NCBI GenBank assembly: GCA_900167895.1
Contig: FUZR01000001.1
Span: forward strand, 229,144-293,143
Reading direction: 5' to 3'
DNA: 64,000 nucleotides
Source of the DNA: Bacteroidales bacterium WCE2004
GTDB taxonomy: Bacteria > Bacteroidota > Bacteroidia > Bacteroidales > UBA932
Below the pieces are notes generated by a model that worked only from the letters and a program-made list of their open reading frames with translations, made no database searches and had not been told where the DNA came from. Position 1 is the first letter of the stretch. Each line of letters opens with the position of its first letter. Both the position numbers and the translations under genes were made by a program. Below, piece by piece: positions 40,729-48,190 of the stretch.

Positions 40729-41448
40729 ATGAAAAAGATACTGCTCATAGCCGCCTACTGGATTGTCTCCATCTTTGTGATGGCGACCGTCCTCAGCAGC
40801 CTGGGATACCGCTTCTCCGAAGCGCTCTTCCTCGGGACCCTGTTCCTCCCCGGCGCCCTGGCGGCCAAGTTCTTTCTCCGGAAGGTAAACCCCGGGGACA
40901 GGAAATCCGGGATCAAGGACACCGTCTTCATCGTGCTGGGGATCCTGGTCGGGGAGATCTTCCTGTTCATGCTCGCCCACCGCTACATCATGGACCTCCG
41001 CGCCGGCCATCCCGTGCCGTACCTCATGCTGCCGGACATCCCGCCCATCCTCACCAACCCCATCTTCATCGCAGTCATCCTGACCGTGCTGGCCGTGGGG
41101 AGCCATTTCTTCGAGGCCTGGCTGGACAGGCGGTATCCCGGGCAGTCGGGCCCCATCAAGTTCACGTCGGAGCGCAAGCCGGTCTCCCTGCCGCTCGACG
41201 AGATCCTCTACGTGGAATCCAACGACGACGTCACGACCGTCGTCGCGACGCAGGGGCGGCGTTTCAAGAACTACACCCCCATCTCCCAGTGGGAAAGCAA
41301 CCTCAGCCCCCGTTTCATCCGGATCCACCGCGCCTATCTGGTCAACCGGACCGCCGTCACCGGCGTCGACGTGGACCTGCTGTATGTCGGCGACATCCAA
41401 TTGCCCATCTCCCGAAAATACAAAGACACCGTCACCGCCCAGTTCTGA
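40729..41448 (+). CDS. Membrane-anchored LytTR transcription regulator
   Basis: 239 residues. Three to four N-terminal helices (residues 5-23, 31-48, 63-80 and 105-122) precede a LytTR DNA-binding domain: 'PLDEILYVESNDDVTTVVAT', 'RRFKNYTPISQWESNL', then 'RFIRIHRAYLVNRTAV', the typical 'F.RIHRSYLVN' core. It has no receiver domain, so the membrane part may sense the signal. It is transcribed divergently from the membrane/beta-propeller pair, a plausible target. A GTG three bases upstream is an alternative start. Confidence 0.88.
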   Translation: MKKILLIAAYWIVSIFVMATVLSSLGYRFSEALFLGTLFLPGALAAKFFLRKVNPGDRKSGIKDTVFIVLGILVGEIFLFMLAHRYIMDLRAGHPVPYLMLPDIPPILTNPIFIAVILTVLAVGSHFFEAWLDRRYPGQSGPIKFTSERKPVSLPLDEILYVESNDDVTTVVATQGRRFKNYTPISQWESNLSPRFIRIHRAYLVNRTAVTGVDVDLLYVGDIQLPISRKYKDTVTAQF

Positions 41449-41471
41449 TACCGGATTGACGGAATTATTTA

Positions 41472-41493
41472 TATCTTTGCGTAGATATTACGC
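41472..41493 (+). promoter_or_regulatory. nrtR promoter with overlapping GCGTA-N5-TACGC operator
   Basis: TATCTTTG (41472-41479) is directly followed by GCGTA-GATAT-TACGC (41479-41493), the G being shared, and the ATG is at 41496. The palindrome covers the transcription start, a typical site for autorepression. Confidence 0.75.
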
Positions 41494-41495
41494 GT

Positions 41496-42179
41496 ATGTA
41501 TACCTATAAATACCCCCACCCCGCCGTCACGACGGACTGCGTCATCTTCGGCTATGATGTCCGCGAAGGACTGTCCGTCCTGCTGGTCCAGCGCGGCATC
41601 GACCCGTACAAGGGCCGCTGGGCGTTCCCCGGCGGCTTCCTGCAGATGGACGAGGACGCCGACACCGGCGCCCGGCGCGAGCTGAAGGAGGAGACCGGCT
41701 TCGAAGCCGCGTCCATCCGCCAGTTCGGCACCTTCACCGCCGTGGACCGCGATCCGCGCGAGCGGGTCATCACCATCGCCTACATGGCGCTGGTGCGCAA
41801 AGGGGGCGTCCAGGGCGGCGACGACGCGGCCGACGCGCGCTGGTTCCCGGTGTCCGACGTCCCGGCGCTGGCCTTCGACCACGACCGCATCCTGCGCATC
41901 GCGCTGGACCGGCTCAAGGAGGAGATCCATTTCCACCCCGTGGGCTTCGAACTCCTGCCGGAGGTCTTCACGCTCCCGCAACTGCAGGCCCTCTACGAGG
42001 CCATCCTCGGCGTGCGCTTCGACCGCCGCAACTTCGCGGCCAAGATGCTCAAACTCGGCATTCTGACGCCGACAGGCGACCGTCCGGCCGACGCGGCGCG
42101 GCGCATCCCGCAGACGTATCGGTTCAATCCGCAAAAATACGAGGAGCTGAAGCAGAGCGGCTTCCGGCTTGAATTCTAG
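41496..42179 (+). CDS. NrtR-type Nudix-domain transcription regulator
   Basis: 227 residues. The N-terminal Nudix domain has an intact Nudix box, 'GFLQMDEDADTGARRELKEE' followed by TGF (about residues 47-69). The C-terminal third, 'FTLPQLQALYEAILGVRFDR' and 'NFAAKMLKLGILTPTG', is the winged-helix region of NrtR. NrtR proteins sense ADP-ribose or related ligands and repress NAD-biosynthesis genes, but in Bacteroides one member (AraR) controls arabinose use, so the regulon here is open. The palindrome at its own promoter suggests autoregulation and also occurs twice before creD. It converges with the TIR gene, sharing CTAG at the stops. Confidence 0.88.
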   Translation: MYTYKYPHPAVTTDCVIFGYDVREGLSVLLVQRGIDPYKGRWAFPGGFLQMDEDADTGARRELKEETGFEAASIRQFGTFTAVDRDPRERVITIAYMALVRKGGVQGGDDAADARWFPVSDVPALAFDHDRILRIALDRLKEEIHFHPVGFELLPEVFTLPQLQALYEAILGVRFDRRNFAAKMLKLGILTPTGDRPADAARRIPQTYRFNPQKYEELKQSGFRLEF

Positions 42180-43147
42180 TAGCGGAAAGTCTCCAGGAAA
42201 CGGGCCAGGTTCATGAATCCCTCGAACCAGTGGCCGACCACCACGATGGCGCACTTGACGGCCAGATAGACCAGGATGAGGTTCTCGGGGTCATTGAGCT
42301 TGAGGAGCGTCTGCTCCCGGCTCATCTGCTGGAAGAAACTCTTCCGGGCCGGGGTCTTGACCCGGCAGCTCAGGAAGATGACGAGCCAGCCCAGGAACAG
42401 CAGCCCGGCGCAGACGAACAGGTCGATCCGGTTCATGATGAAGGCGGCGCAGAGCAGCAGGCCGACGAGCAGCGCCGGCAACAGGAAGACGCAGCGCCGC
42501 TTGCGCAGCATCCGCAGGAGATAATAGACGGACATCAGCAGCGTGGTCTCCCCGACAAACCCGACCAACCCGCCGATGACCTCGCTGGTCTGCAGGGTCT
42601 TGGACCAGAGGAACAGATAGGTCAGCAGGGCATAGATGCCGGTCAGGACGACGAGCGCCGCATAGAGGACGAAGGTCGTCAGGCGCGGGAACTTGCCGAA
42701 CTCGATGCCCGTGGTCGTGTCGAAAGCCGGATGCTTGACCAGGGCCACGATGCGCTCCAGGGCGGCTTTCTGCCCCAGTTCCACCCAGTCGACATATTGC
42801 ACTGAAGAGAGATACAGGCTCACGGCGTCGTCGTACGGAGAAGCGTCCAGGCGCACCGGAAGGATGCGCTTGCCCATCTGCACGGCCGCGCTGATCTCCC
42901 GGAGCGTCCACTCCGAGGCGTTGGCCGCTTCGGTGGACAGGAACAGGAAGACGTCGCATTCCTTGATGTTGCGGCTGATGCGCGCGGCGTAGGTGTCGCC
43001 GCCGGCGAGCTGCTCCCGGTCGAGCCAATAGGAGATTCCTTCCCGCTGGAAAGCGGTCAGGATGGCATCCACGCAGTTGCCCGGGACCACGCTGCCGTCG
43101 GCGGCGATGTAGTCCTTCTTGGCGTAGCTGATGAATACCTTGGCCAT
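42176..43147 (-). CDS. TIR-domain protein with C-terminal membrane segments
   Basis: 323 residues. Residues 1-140 are a bacterial TIR domain: 'KVFISYAKKDYIAADGSVVP', 'CDVFLFLSTEAANASEWTLR' followed by EI (the conserved W-x3-E with the putative NADase Glu), and 'RILPVRLDAS'. The rest has about five membrane helices (roughly residues 160-300). Bacterial TIR domains split NAD, often in anti-phage defence; membrane-tethered TIR proteins are less well studied. The ATG at 43147 was preferred as it starts the fold and lies just after a -7 box. No second defence gene adjoins it, so a defence role is inferred only. Confidence 0.87.
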   Translation of the reverse strand: MAKVFISYAKKDYIAADGSVVPGNCVDAILTAFQREGISYWLDREQLAGGDTYAARISRNIKECDVFLFLSTEAANASEWTLREISAAVQMGKRILPVRLDASPYDDAVSLYLSSVQYVDWVELGQKAALERIVALVKHPAFDTTTGIEFGKFPRLTTFVLYAALVVLTGIYALLTYLFLWSKTLQTSEVIGGLVGFVGETTLLMSVYYLLRMLRKRRCVFLLPALLVGLLLCAAFIMNRIDLFVCAGLLFLGWLVIFLSCRVKTPARKSFFQQMSREQTLLKLNDPENLILVYLAVKCAIVVVGHWFEGFMNLARFLETFRY

Positions 43148-43154
43148 AGCATTA

Positions 43155-43162
43155 CAAAGATA
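43155..43162 (-). promoter_or_regulatory. -7 box of the TIR gene
   Basis: TATCTTTG on the minus strand, 7 bp before the ATG at 43147, giving an almost leaderless transcript. No TTTG at -33. Confidence 0.65.
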
Positions 43163-43206
43163 CACAACTCCTTCGGATAATCCGGCAGACGTCCCGAAAT
43201 AATTTT

Positions 43207-43273
43207 ATGTAAATTTTACGCAAAAAGCTTGGAAATCTCATTTCGCGCAGCTATATTTGCGTAAAATTTACGC
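43207..43273 (+). promoter_or_regulatory. creD promoter with two GCGTA-N5-TACGC-type operators
   Basis: The -7 box TATATTTG (43252-43259) runs straight into GCGTA-AAATT-TACGC (43259-43273), exactly as at nrtR. A second copy lies upstream in reverse orientation (43207-43221, 13 of 15 bases the same as the first). The two centres are 52 bp apart, about five helical turns, suited to looping or cooperative binding. Confidence 0.75.
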
Positions 43274-43281
43274 ATTACGCT

Positions 43282-44547
43282 ATGAAGATCAAAGATTCAC
43301 TCCCGCTCAAGATCCTCCTGATGGGTCTGATGACGCTCCTGCTGCTCATTCCGCTGCTCATGGTCAGAAGCCAGATCGACGACCGACAGCGCGCAGCCAG
43401 CGCAAGCCAGTCTGACGTGGCCGCCAGCTGGGGCCGCGCCCAGCAGCTGGCCGGCCCGTTCCTGGAGTTCACCTATTCCATCGAGGTCCAGACCGAAAAA
43501 GAGAAAACCACGCAGTTGGAAACGGCCCGGATCTATCCCCGCACCCTCGTCTGCGACATCGACATGTCCACCCAGACCCTCCACCGCTCCATCTACGACA
43601 TCCTGGTCTACGGATCCCAGGTCACGTTCACGGGCGATTTCGTCATCCCGGCCATCTACGGCAAGATGCGGCCGGAAGGCAAAGGGATGGAGCTGATGGA
43701 CCAGCAGGCCGTGCTCGGCCTGAGCGACCTGCGCGGGGTCGACGGCACCGTCGCGCTCCGCCTGGGAGAGCAGGACTACACCTTCCATTCCGGCAGCAAG
43801 AAAGGCTATCTGGAAGCCGCGCTGAGCGAGCCTGTCCGCCTGGACCCCGCCCTGATGGACGGCGAGACGTCCATTCCCTTCCGGCTCACCTGCAGCCTGC
43901 GCGGCTCCTCCTCCCTGATGGTCAAGCCCTACGGCGAGACCACCGAAGTGCGGATGAAAGCCGACTGCCCGGATCCTTCCTTCACCGGCGACTTCCTGCC
44001 CGCGGAGCGCGAAGTGACGGACGAGGGCTTCACGGCCCGCTGGTCCGTGTCCGAGATCAACCGCGGCGCCCCCGACGACACGTCCTTCGGCGTGAGCCTG
44101 CTGCAGGGCGTGACGCAGTACCAGCAGGCCGAGCGCTCGGCCAAATACGGCGTGCTGGTCATCGTGCTGATCTTCGTCGCCGGACTGGCCGTGGAGCTGG
44201 TCACGAAGAAGAAAATCAGCCTCGTCCAGTACCTGGTCATCGGCCTCTCCCTGATCCTTTTCTATGCACTGGTCCTCGCCTTCTCGGAGTTCGTCAGCTT
44301 CCCGCTGGCCTATGCCATCGCGGCGGCCATGACCGTCGCCGCCCTGCTGGGCTATTTCCGGGGCATCCTGCGCAGCCGCGCGGCCTGGGTCCTCGCGGCC
44401 GCCGTCGCCCTGGCCTACCTGTTCAGCTACTTCCTGCTCCAGATGGAAACCTACGCATTCATCGCAGGCACGCTGGTCCTGTTCGTCCTCCTCTCCGGCA
44501 TCATGTACCTCACGCGCAATATAAACAAGGAAGAGCAGGAACTTTGA
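43282..44547 (+). CDS. creD: CreD-family inner-membrane protein
   Basis: 421 residues. One N-terminal helix ('LPLKILLMGLMTLLLLIPLL') is followed by a large periplasmic domain (about residues 35-285) and five to six C-terminal helices with 'SFPLAYAIAAAMTVAALLGY' and 'YLFSYFLLQMETYAFIAGTL' then 'LSGIMYLTRNI', the CreD hallmark. CreD belongs to the CreBC regulon in E. coli and is tied to beta-lactam and colicin tolerance; its activity is unknown. In Bacteroidota it often follows a small winged-helix regulator gene, absent here. Its stop codon overlaps the -33 box of the rib promoter. Confidence 0.9.
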   Translation: MKIKDSLPLKILLMGLMTLLLLIPLLMVRSQIDDRQRAASASQSDVAASWGRAQQLAGPFLEFTYSIEVQTEKEKTTQLETARIYPRTLVCDIDMSTQTLHRSIYDILVYGSQVTFTGDFVIPAIYGKMRPEGKGMELMDQQAVLGLSDLRGVDGTVALRLGEQDYTFHSGSKKGYLEAALSEPVRLDPALMDGETSIPFRLTCSLRGSSSLMVKPYGETTEVRMKADCPDPSFTGDFLPAEREVTDEGFTARWSVSEINRGAPDDTSFGVSLLQGVTQYQQAERSAKYGVLVIVLIFVAGLAVELVTKKKISLVQYLVIGLSLILFYALVLAFSEFVSFPLAYAIAAAMTVAALLGYFRGILRSRAAWVLAAAVALAYLFSYFLLQMETYAFIAGTLVLFVLLSGIMYLTRNINKEEQEL

Positions 44548-44573
44548 TAAAAGGGATATTATCCCTATCTTTG
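44543..44573 (+). promoter_or_regulatory. rib operon promoter with internal palindrome
   Basis: TTTG (44543-44546) lies in the last codon and stop of creD; TATCTTTG is at 44566-44573, spacing 19 bp. The spacer contains the perfect palindrome AGGGATA-T-TATCCCT (44552-44566), which abuts the -7 box. Confidence 0.85.
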
Positions 44574-44585
44574 CAGCCAACAAGA

Positions 44586-44705
44586 ATATCTCTTCAGGGC
44601 AGGGTGCAATTCCCTACTGGCGGTAAAGTCCGCGACTCCCCGCGAGGGGACTGAACCGGTGCGACTCCGGTACCAACGGTACAGTCCGGATGGAAGACGG
44701 GATAA
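44586..44705 (+). promoter_or_regulatory. FMN riboswitch (RFN element)
   Basis: The conserved blocks are present in order: TTCAGGGCAGGG, TTCCCTACTGGCGGTA, AGTCCGCGA, a variable stem CTCCCCGCGAGGGGA, CTGAACCGGTG, ACTCCGGTACC and CAGTCCGGATGGAAGA. The closing stem pairs around 44590-44594 and 44694-44698. The ribD ATG follows within a few bases, so FMN binding likely hides the ribosome entry site. It controls the four-gene riboflavin operon. Confidence 0.95.
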
Positions 44706-44707
44706 TT

Positions 44708-45829
44708 ATGGAACAATTTGTCTGCAACTGGTCGGACACCGACCGGCAATACATGCAAGAGGCGATCGTCCTTGCTGAGCGCGGGCGCGGCCACACGGCG
44801 CCCAATCCGATGGTCGGATGCGTCCTCGTCAAGGACGGTCGGACCATCGGTCGCGGTTACCACCACAAATACGGCGACCTCCACGCGGAGCGCGACGCCC
44901 TCGCCGCCTGCACGGAAGACCCGGCGGGCGCGACGGCCTACGTCACGCTGGAGCCCTGCTGCCACCACGGCAAGCAGCCGCCCTGCACGGACGCCCTCCT
45001 GGCGGCCGGCATCGCGCGCGTGGTGGTGGGCCTGACCGACCCCAACCCGCTGGTCTGCGGCAAGGGCATCCAGATCCTGCGCGACCATGGCGTGGCGGTC
45101 GAAGCCGGCCTGCTGGCGGACGAGATCCGCGAGCAGAACCGCATCTTCCTGAAATACATCACCGAGAAGCGCCCCTGGGTGGCGCTCAAGGTCGCGATGA
45201 CCCTCGACGGAAAAATAGCCACCGCCGACGGCGACGCCCGCTGGGTGACGTCGGAGGAGGCGCGCGGGTTCGTCCACCAGCTGCGCAGCCAGCTCACCGG
45301 CATCTGCGTCGGCGCCGGCACCGTGCGCGCCGACGACCCGATGCTGGACTGCCGCCTCGAAGGAGGCAAGAACCCCGTCCGCATCCTCCCCGACAGCCGC
45401 GCCAGCCTCTCGCCGGACAGCCGCATCGCGCAGAGCGCGGACCGCATCCGGACCATCCTGGCGCACACCGGCGCCGCCGATGCCGACCGGCTGGAGCGGC
45501 TCCGCGCCTGCGGCGTCGAGACGCTCCCCTGCGCCGCGCGCGACGGCCGCATCGACCTCGGCGACATGCTCGCGAAGCTCGGCGCGCTGGGCATCGACTC
45601 CATCCTGCTCGAAGGCGGCGAGGCCCTCAACGGCAGCTTCGTCGAGCAGGGGCTCGTGGACGAATACTATTTCTTCGTCGCCCCCAAGATCCTGGGCGGC
45701 AAAGATGCCCGGACCGCCGTGGGCGGCACCGGATTTGCCAGGATGGCGGATGCCCGGGGCGTCCAGATCGAATCGGTCCGCTCCTTCGGGCCCGACCTCC
45801 TCATCCACGGCTACCCGGAAAACAGATAG
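44708..45829 (+). CDS. ribD: Riboflavin biosynthesis deaminase/reductase RibD
   Basis: 373 residues. The N-terminal deaminase has 'GDLHAERDAL' (zinc His and catalytic Glu) and 'TLEPCCHHGKQPPCTDALLA' (two zinc Cys). The C-terminal reductase begins near residue 145 ('RPWVALKVAMTLDGKIATAD') and ends 'ILLEGGEALNGSFVEQGLVD' with a NADPH-binding pattern. It carries out two steps from the GTP cyclohydrolase product to 5-amino-6-ribitylaminouracil phosphate. The ATG at 44708 was chosen because the earlier one lies within the riboswitch. First gene of the rib operon. Confidence 0.97.
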   Translation: MEQFVCNWSDTDRQYMQEAIVLAERGRGHTAPNPMVGCVLVKDGRTIGRGYHHKYGDLHAERDALAACTEDPAGATAYVTLEPCCHHGKQPPCTDALLAAGIARVVVGLTDPNPLVCGKGIQILRDHGVAVEAGLLADEIREQNRIFLKYITEKRPWVALKVAMTLDGKIATADGDARWVTSEEARGFVHQLRSQLTGICVGAGTVRADDPMLDCRLEGGKNPVRILPDSRASLSPDSRIAQSADRIRTILAHTGAADADRLERLRACGVETLPCAARDGRIDLGDMLAKLGALGIDSILLEGGEALNGSFVEQGLVDEYYFFVAPKILGGKDARTAVGGTGFARMADARGVQIESVRSFGPDLLIHGYPENR

Positions 45830-45832
45830 ACC

Positions 45833-46483
45833 ATGTTTACAGGAATCATCGAAGAAACCGGCACGGTCAGTGCCATCACCTCCAGCAGCGCCGGCACCGC
45901 CCTGTGCATCGCCGCCGACAAGGTCCTCGAAGGGACCGTCATCGGCGACAGCATCGCCGTCAACGGCGTCTGCCTGACGGTCACTTCCCTCGCAGGCCGC
46001 ACCTTCACCGCGGACGTCATGCCAGAGACGGTGCGCCGCACCTCCCTCGCCCGCCTGCATCCCGGCGCGAAGGTTAACCTGGAGCGTGCCATGCAGCCCT
46101 CCGGGCGCCTGGGCGGCCACGTCGTGTCCGGCCACGTGGACGGCTGCGGCCGCGTCGAATCCATCGTCCGCGACGGCATCGCCAACCGCGTGACCATCTC
46201 GCTCGACGCGTCCCTGCTCAAATACATCGCGGAGAAGGGCTCCGTGACCCTGGACGGCGTCAGCCTTACCGTCGTGGCGGTGGACGACCGTTCGTTCGCG
46301 GTCTCGCTCATCCCCCAGACCCGGGCCGTCACCACGCTGGGCGAGCTCCGGACGGGCAGCCCCGTCAACGTCGAGGTGGACGTGCTCGCCCGCTACACCG
46401 AGCGCCTGCTCGCCGCAAGCGCCCCCCAAGAAGAAAAGAAAAGCGGCCTTTCCCTGGAATGGCTGAAAGAAAACGGTTTTTGA
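45833..46483 (+). CDS. ribE: Riboflavin synthase (alpha chain)
   Basis: 216 residues with two lumazine-binding barrels. It starts with the hallmark 'MFTGIIEETGTVSAI', and both repeats carry 'SIAVNGVCLTV' / 'SVTLDGVSLTV' and 'ETVRRTSL' / 'PQTRAVTTL' segments. The homotrimer joins two lumazines into riboflavin and ribitylaminouracil. The C-terminus has an extra basic tail. It is 3 bp from both neighbours in the operon. Confidence 0.96.
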   Translation: MFTGIIEETGTVSAITSSSAGTALCIAADKVLEGTVIGDSIAVNGVCLTVTSLAGRTFTADVMPETVRRTSLARLHPGAKVNLERAMQPSGRLGGHVVSGHVDGCGRVESIVRDGIANRVTISLDASLLKYIAEKGSVTLDGVSLTVVAVDDRSFAVSLIPQTRAVTTLGELRTGSPVNVEVDVLARYTERLLAASAPQEEKKSGLSLEWLKENGF

Positions 46484-46486
46484 TAT

Positions 46487-47704
46487 ATGGAAAAATATAC
46501 TCTGTCTACCATCGAAGAAGCCCTTGACGAGCTGCAGCAGGGCCACATCATCGTCGTCATCGACGATCCCGAGCGGGAGAACGAAGGCGACCTGATCTGC
46601 GCCGCCCGCTTCGCGACGCCGGACAACATCAACTTCATGGCCACCTACGGCAAGGGACTGATCTGCATGCCGATGAGCGAGGTCTACACCAAGCGCCTCG
46701 ACCTCAACCAGATGGTCACCTACAACACCGACAACCACCACACGGCCTTCACCGTGTCCATCGACCATATCTCCACGACCACGGGCATCTCCGCGGTCGA
46801 GCGCTCCGTCACGGCGATGAAATGCATTTCGCCGGAGGCGTCCCCGTCCGACTTCCGCCGGCCGGGCCATATGTTCCCGCTCAAGGCCCGCAAGGGCGGC
46901 GTGCTCATCCGCGCCGGCCACACGGAGGCTACGGTGGACCTGATGCGCCTCGCGGGCCTGGAAGAATGCGGCCTCTGCTGCGAGATCATGCGCGAGGACG
47001 GCACGATGATGCGCACGCCGGAGCTCGTCCGCTTCGCGGCGCAGCACGGCATGAAGATCGTGTCCATCGCCGACCTGATCCGCTACCGGCGCCGCCACGA
47101 GAAGACCGTCGAGCGCGTGACCGTCGCCGACCTGCCCACCAAATACGGCCACTTCAAGGCCTACGGCTACGAGAGCAAGATCACGGGCGAGCACCACGTC
47201 GCCCTCGTCAAAGGCGACGTGTCCACCGACGAGCCCGTGCTCTGCCGCGTGCACTCCGAGTGCCTGACCGGCGACGTCTTCGGCTCGCTGCGCTGCGACT
47301 GCGGCGAGCAGCTCGAAGAGGCGCTGCGCCGCATCGAGCAGGCCGGCCGCGGCATCCTGCTCTACCTGCGCCAGGAGGGGCGCGGCATCGGCCTGATCAA
47401 CAAGCTGCGCGCCTACCACCTGCAGGAGCAGGGCATGGACACGGTCGAGGCAAACCTCGCCCTCGGCTTCGCGCCCGACCTGCGCGAATACGGCACCGGC
47501 GCCGCCATCCTGGCGGACCTCGGCGCCAAAAAGCTGGCCCTGATGACCAACAACCCCGAGAAGATCAACGGCCTGGACGGCTACGGCATCGAGATCGTGC
47601 GCCGTGAGCCGATCGAGATCAAGAGCAACGCCATCAACGACCGTTACCTGCGCACCAAGTGCAGCAAGATGGGGCACCTGCTCCACATGGACGACACGAA
47701 ATAA
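46487..47704 (+). CDS. ribBA: Bifunctional DHBP synthase / GTP cyclohydrolase II
   Basis: 405 residues. RibB half (1-200): '[20 protein letters not shown]' and '[14 protein letters not shown]' with the metal Glu and His. RibA half (205-400): '[20 protein letters not shown]' supplies the three zinc Cys, '[19 protein letters not shown]' the GTP-binding part. It provides both substrates of the pathway, dihydroxybutanone phosphate from ribulose phosphate and the pyrimidine from GTP. Third gene of the operon. Confidence 0.97.
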   Translation: MEKYTLSTIEEALDELQQGHIIVVIDDPERENEGDLICAARFATPDNINFMATYGKGLICMPMSEVYTKRLDLNQMVTYNTDNHHTAFTVSIDHISTTTGISAVERSVTAMKCISPEASPSDFRRPGHMFPLKARKGGVLIRAGHTEATVDLMRLAGLEECGLCCEIMREDGTMMRTPELVRFAAQHGMKIVSIADLIRYRRRHEKTVERVTVADLPTKYGHFKAYGYESKITGEHHVALVKGDVSTDEPVLCRVHSECLTGDVFGSLRCDCGEQLEEALRRIEQAGRGILLYLRQEGRGIGLINKLRAYHLQEQGMDTVEANLALGFAPDLREYGTGAAILADLGAKKLALMTNNPEKINGLDGYGIEIVRREPIEIKSNAINDRYLRTKCSKMGHLLHMDDTK

Positions 47705-47728
47705 TTACAAACGATAAAGATTACAGCC

Positions 47729-48190
47729 ATGAAAACCATCGAAGGAAAACTGATTGCGACCGACCTCAAGGTCGGCATCGTCGCTTCCCGTTTCAATGAA
47801 TTCATCACGGGCAAACTGCTCGGCGGCGCCGAGGACTCGTTCATCCGCCACGGCGGCAACGCCGACGACCTGACCGTCGCCTGGGTGCCGGGCGCCTTTG
47901 AAATCCCTCTCATCGCCCAGAAGATGGCCGCCTCCAAGAAGTACGACGCCATCGTCTGCCTGGGCGCCGTGATCCGCGGCAGCACCCCGCACTTCGACAT
48001 GGTCGCAAACGAATCCGTCAAGGGCATCGCCCACGTCGGCATGGAGAGCGGCATCCCCGTCATCTACGGCGTGCTCACCACCGACACGATCGAGCAGGCC
48101 ATCGAGCGGGCCGGCACCAAAGCCGGAAACAAGGGCTTTGATGCCATGACGTCCGCCATCGAGATGGTGAACCTGTCGAAGCAGATCTAG
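47729..48190 (+). CDS. ribH: 6,7-dimethyl-8-ribityllumazine synthase
   Basis: 153 residues. '[20 protein letters not shown]', '[17 protein letters not shown]' and '[20 protein letters not shown]' are the RibH substrate-binding motifs, and '[20 protein letters not shown]' completes the fold. It condenses the pyrimidine with dihydroxybutanone phosphate, feeding riboflavin synthase. Last gene of the operon; its stop shares CTAG with the convergent GH9 gene. Confidence 0.97.
   Translation: MKTIEGKLIATDLKVGIVASRFNEFITGKLLGGAEDSFIRHGGNADDLTVAWVPGAFEIPLIAQKMAASKKYDAIVCLGAVIRGSTPHFDMVANESVKGIAHVGMESGIPVIYGVLTTDTIEQAIERAGTKAGNKGFDAMTSAIEMVNLSKQI

Noticed and set aside
44690..44707. Earlier ATG for ribD at 44690
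   Set aside because: It lies in the conserved 3' part of the FMN riboswitch; the ATG at 44708 begins the deaminase fold.
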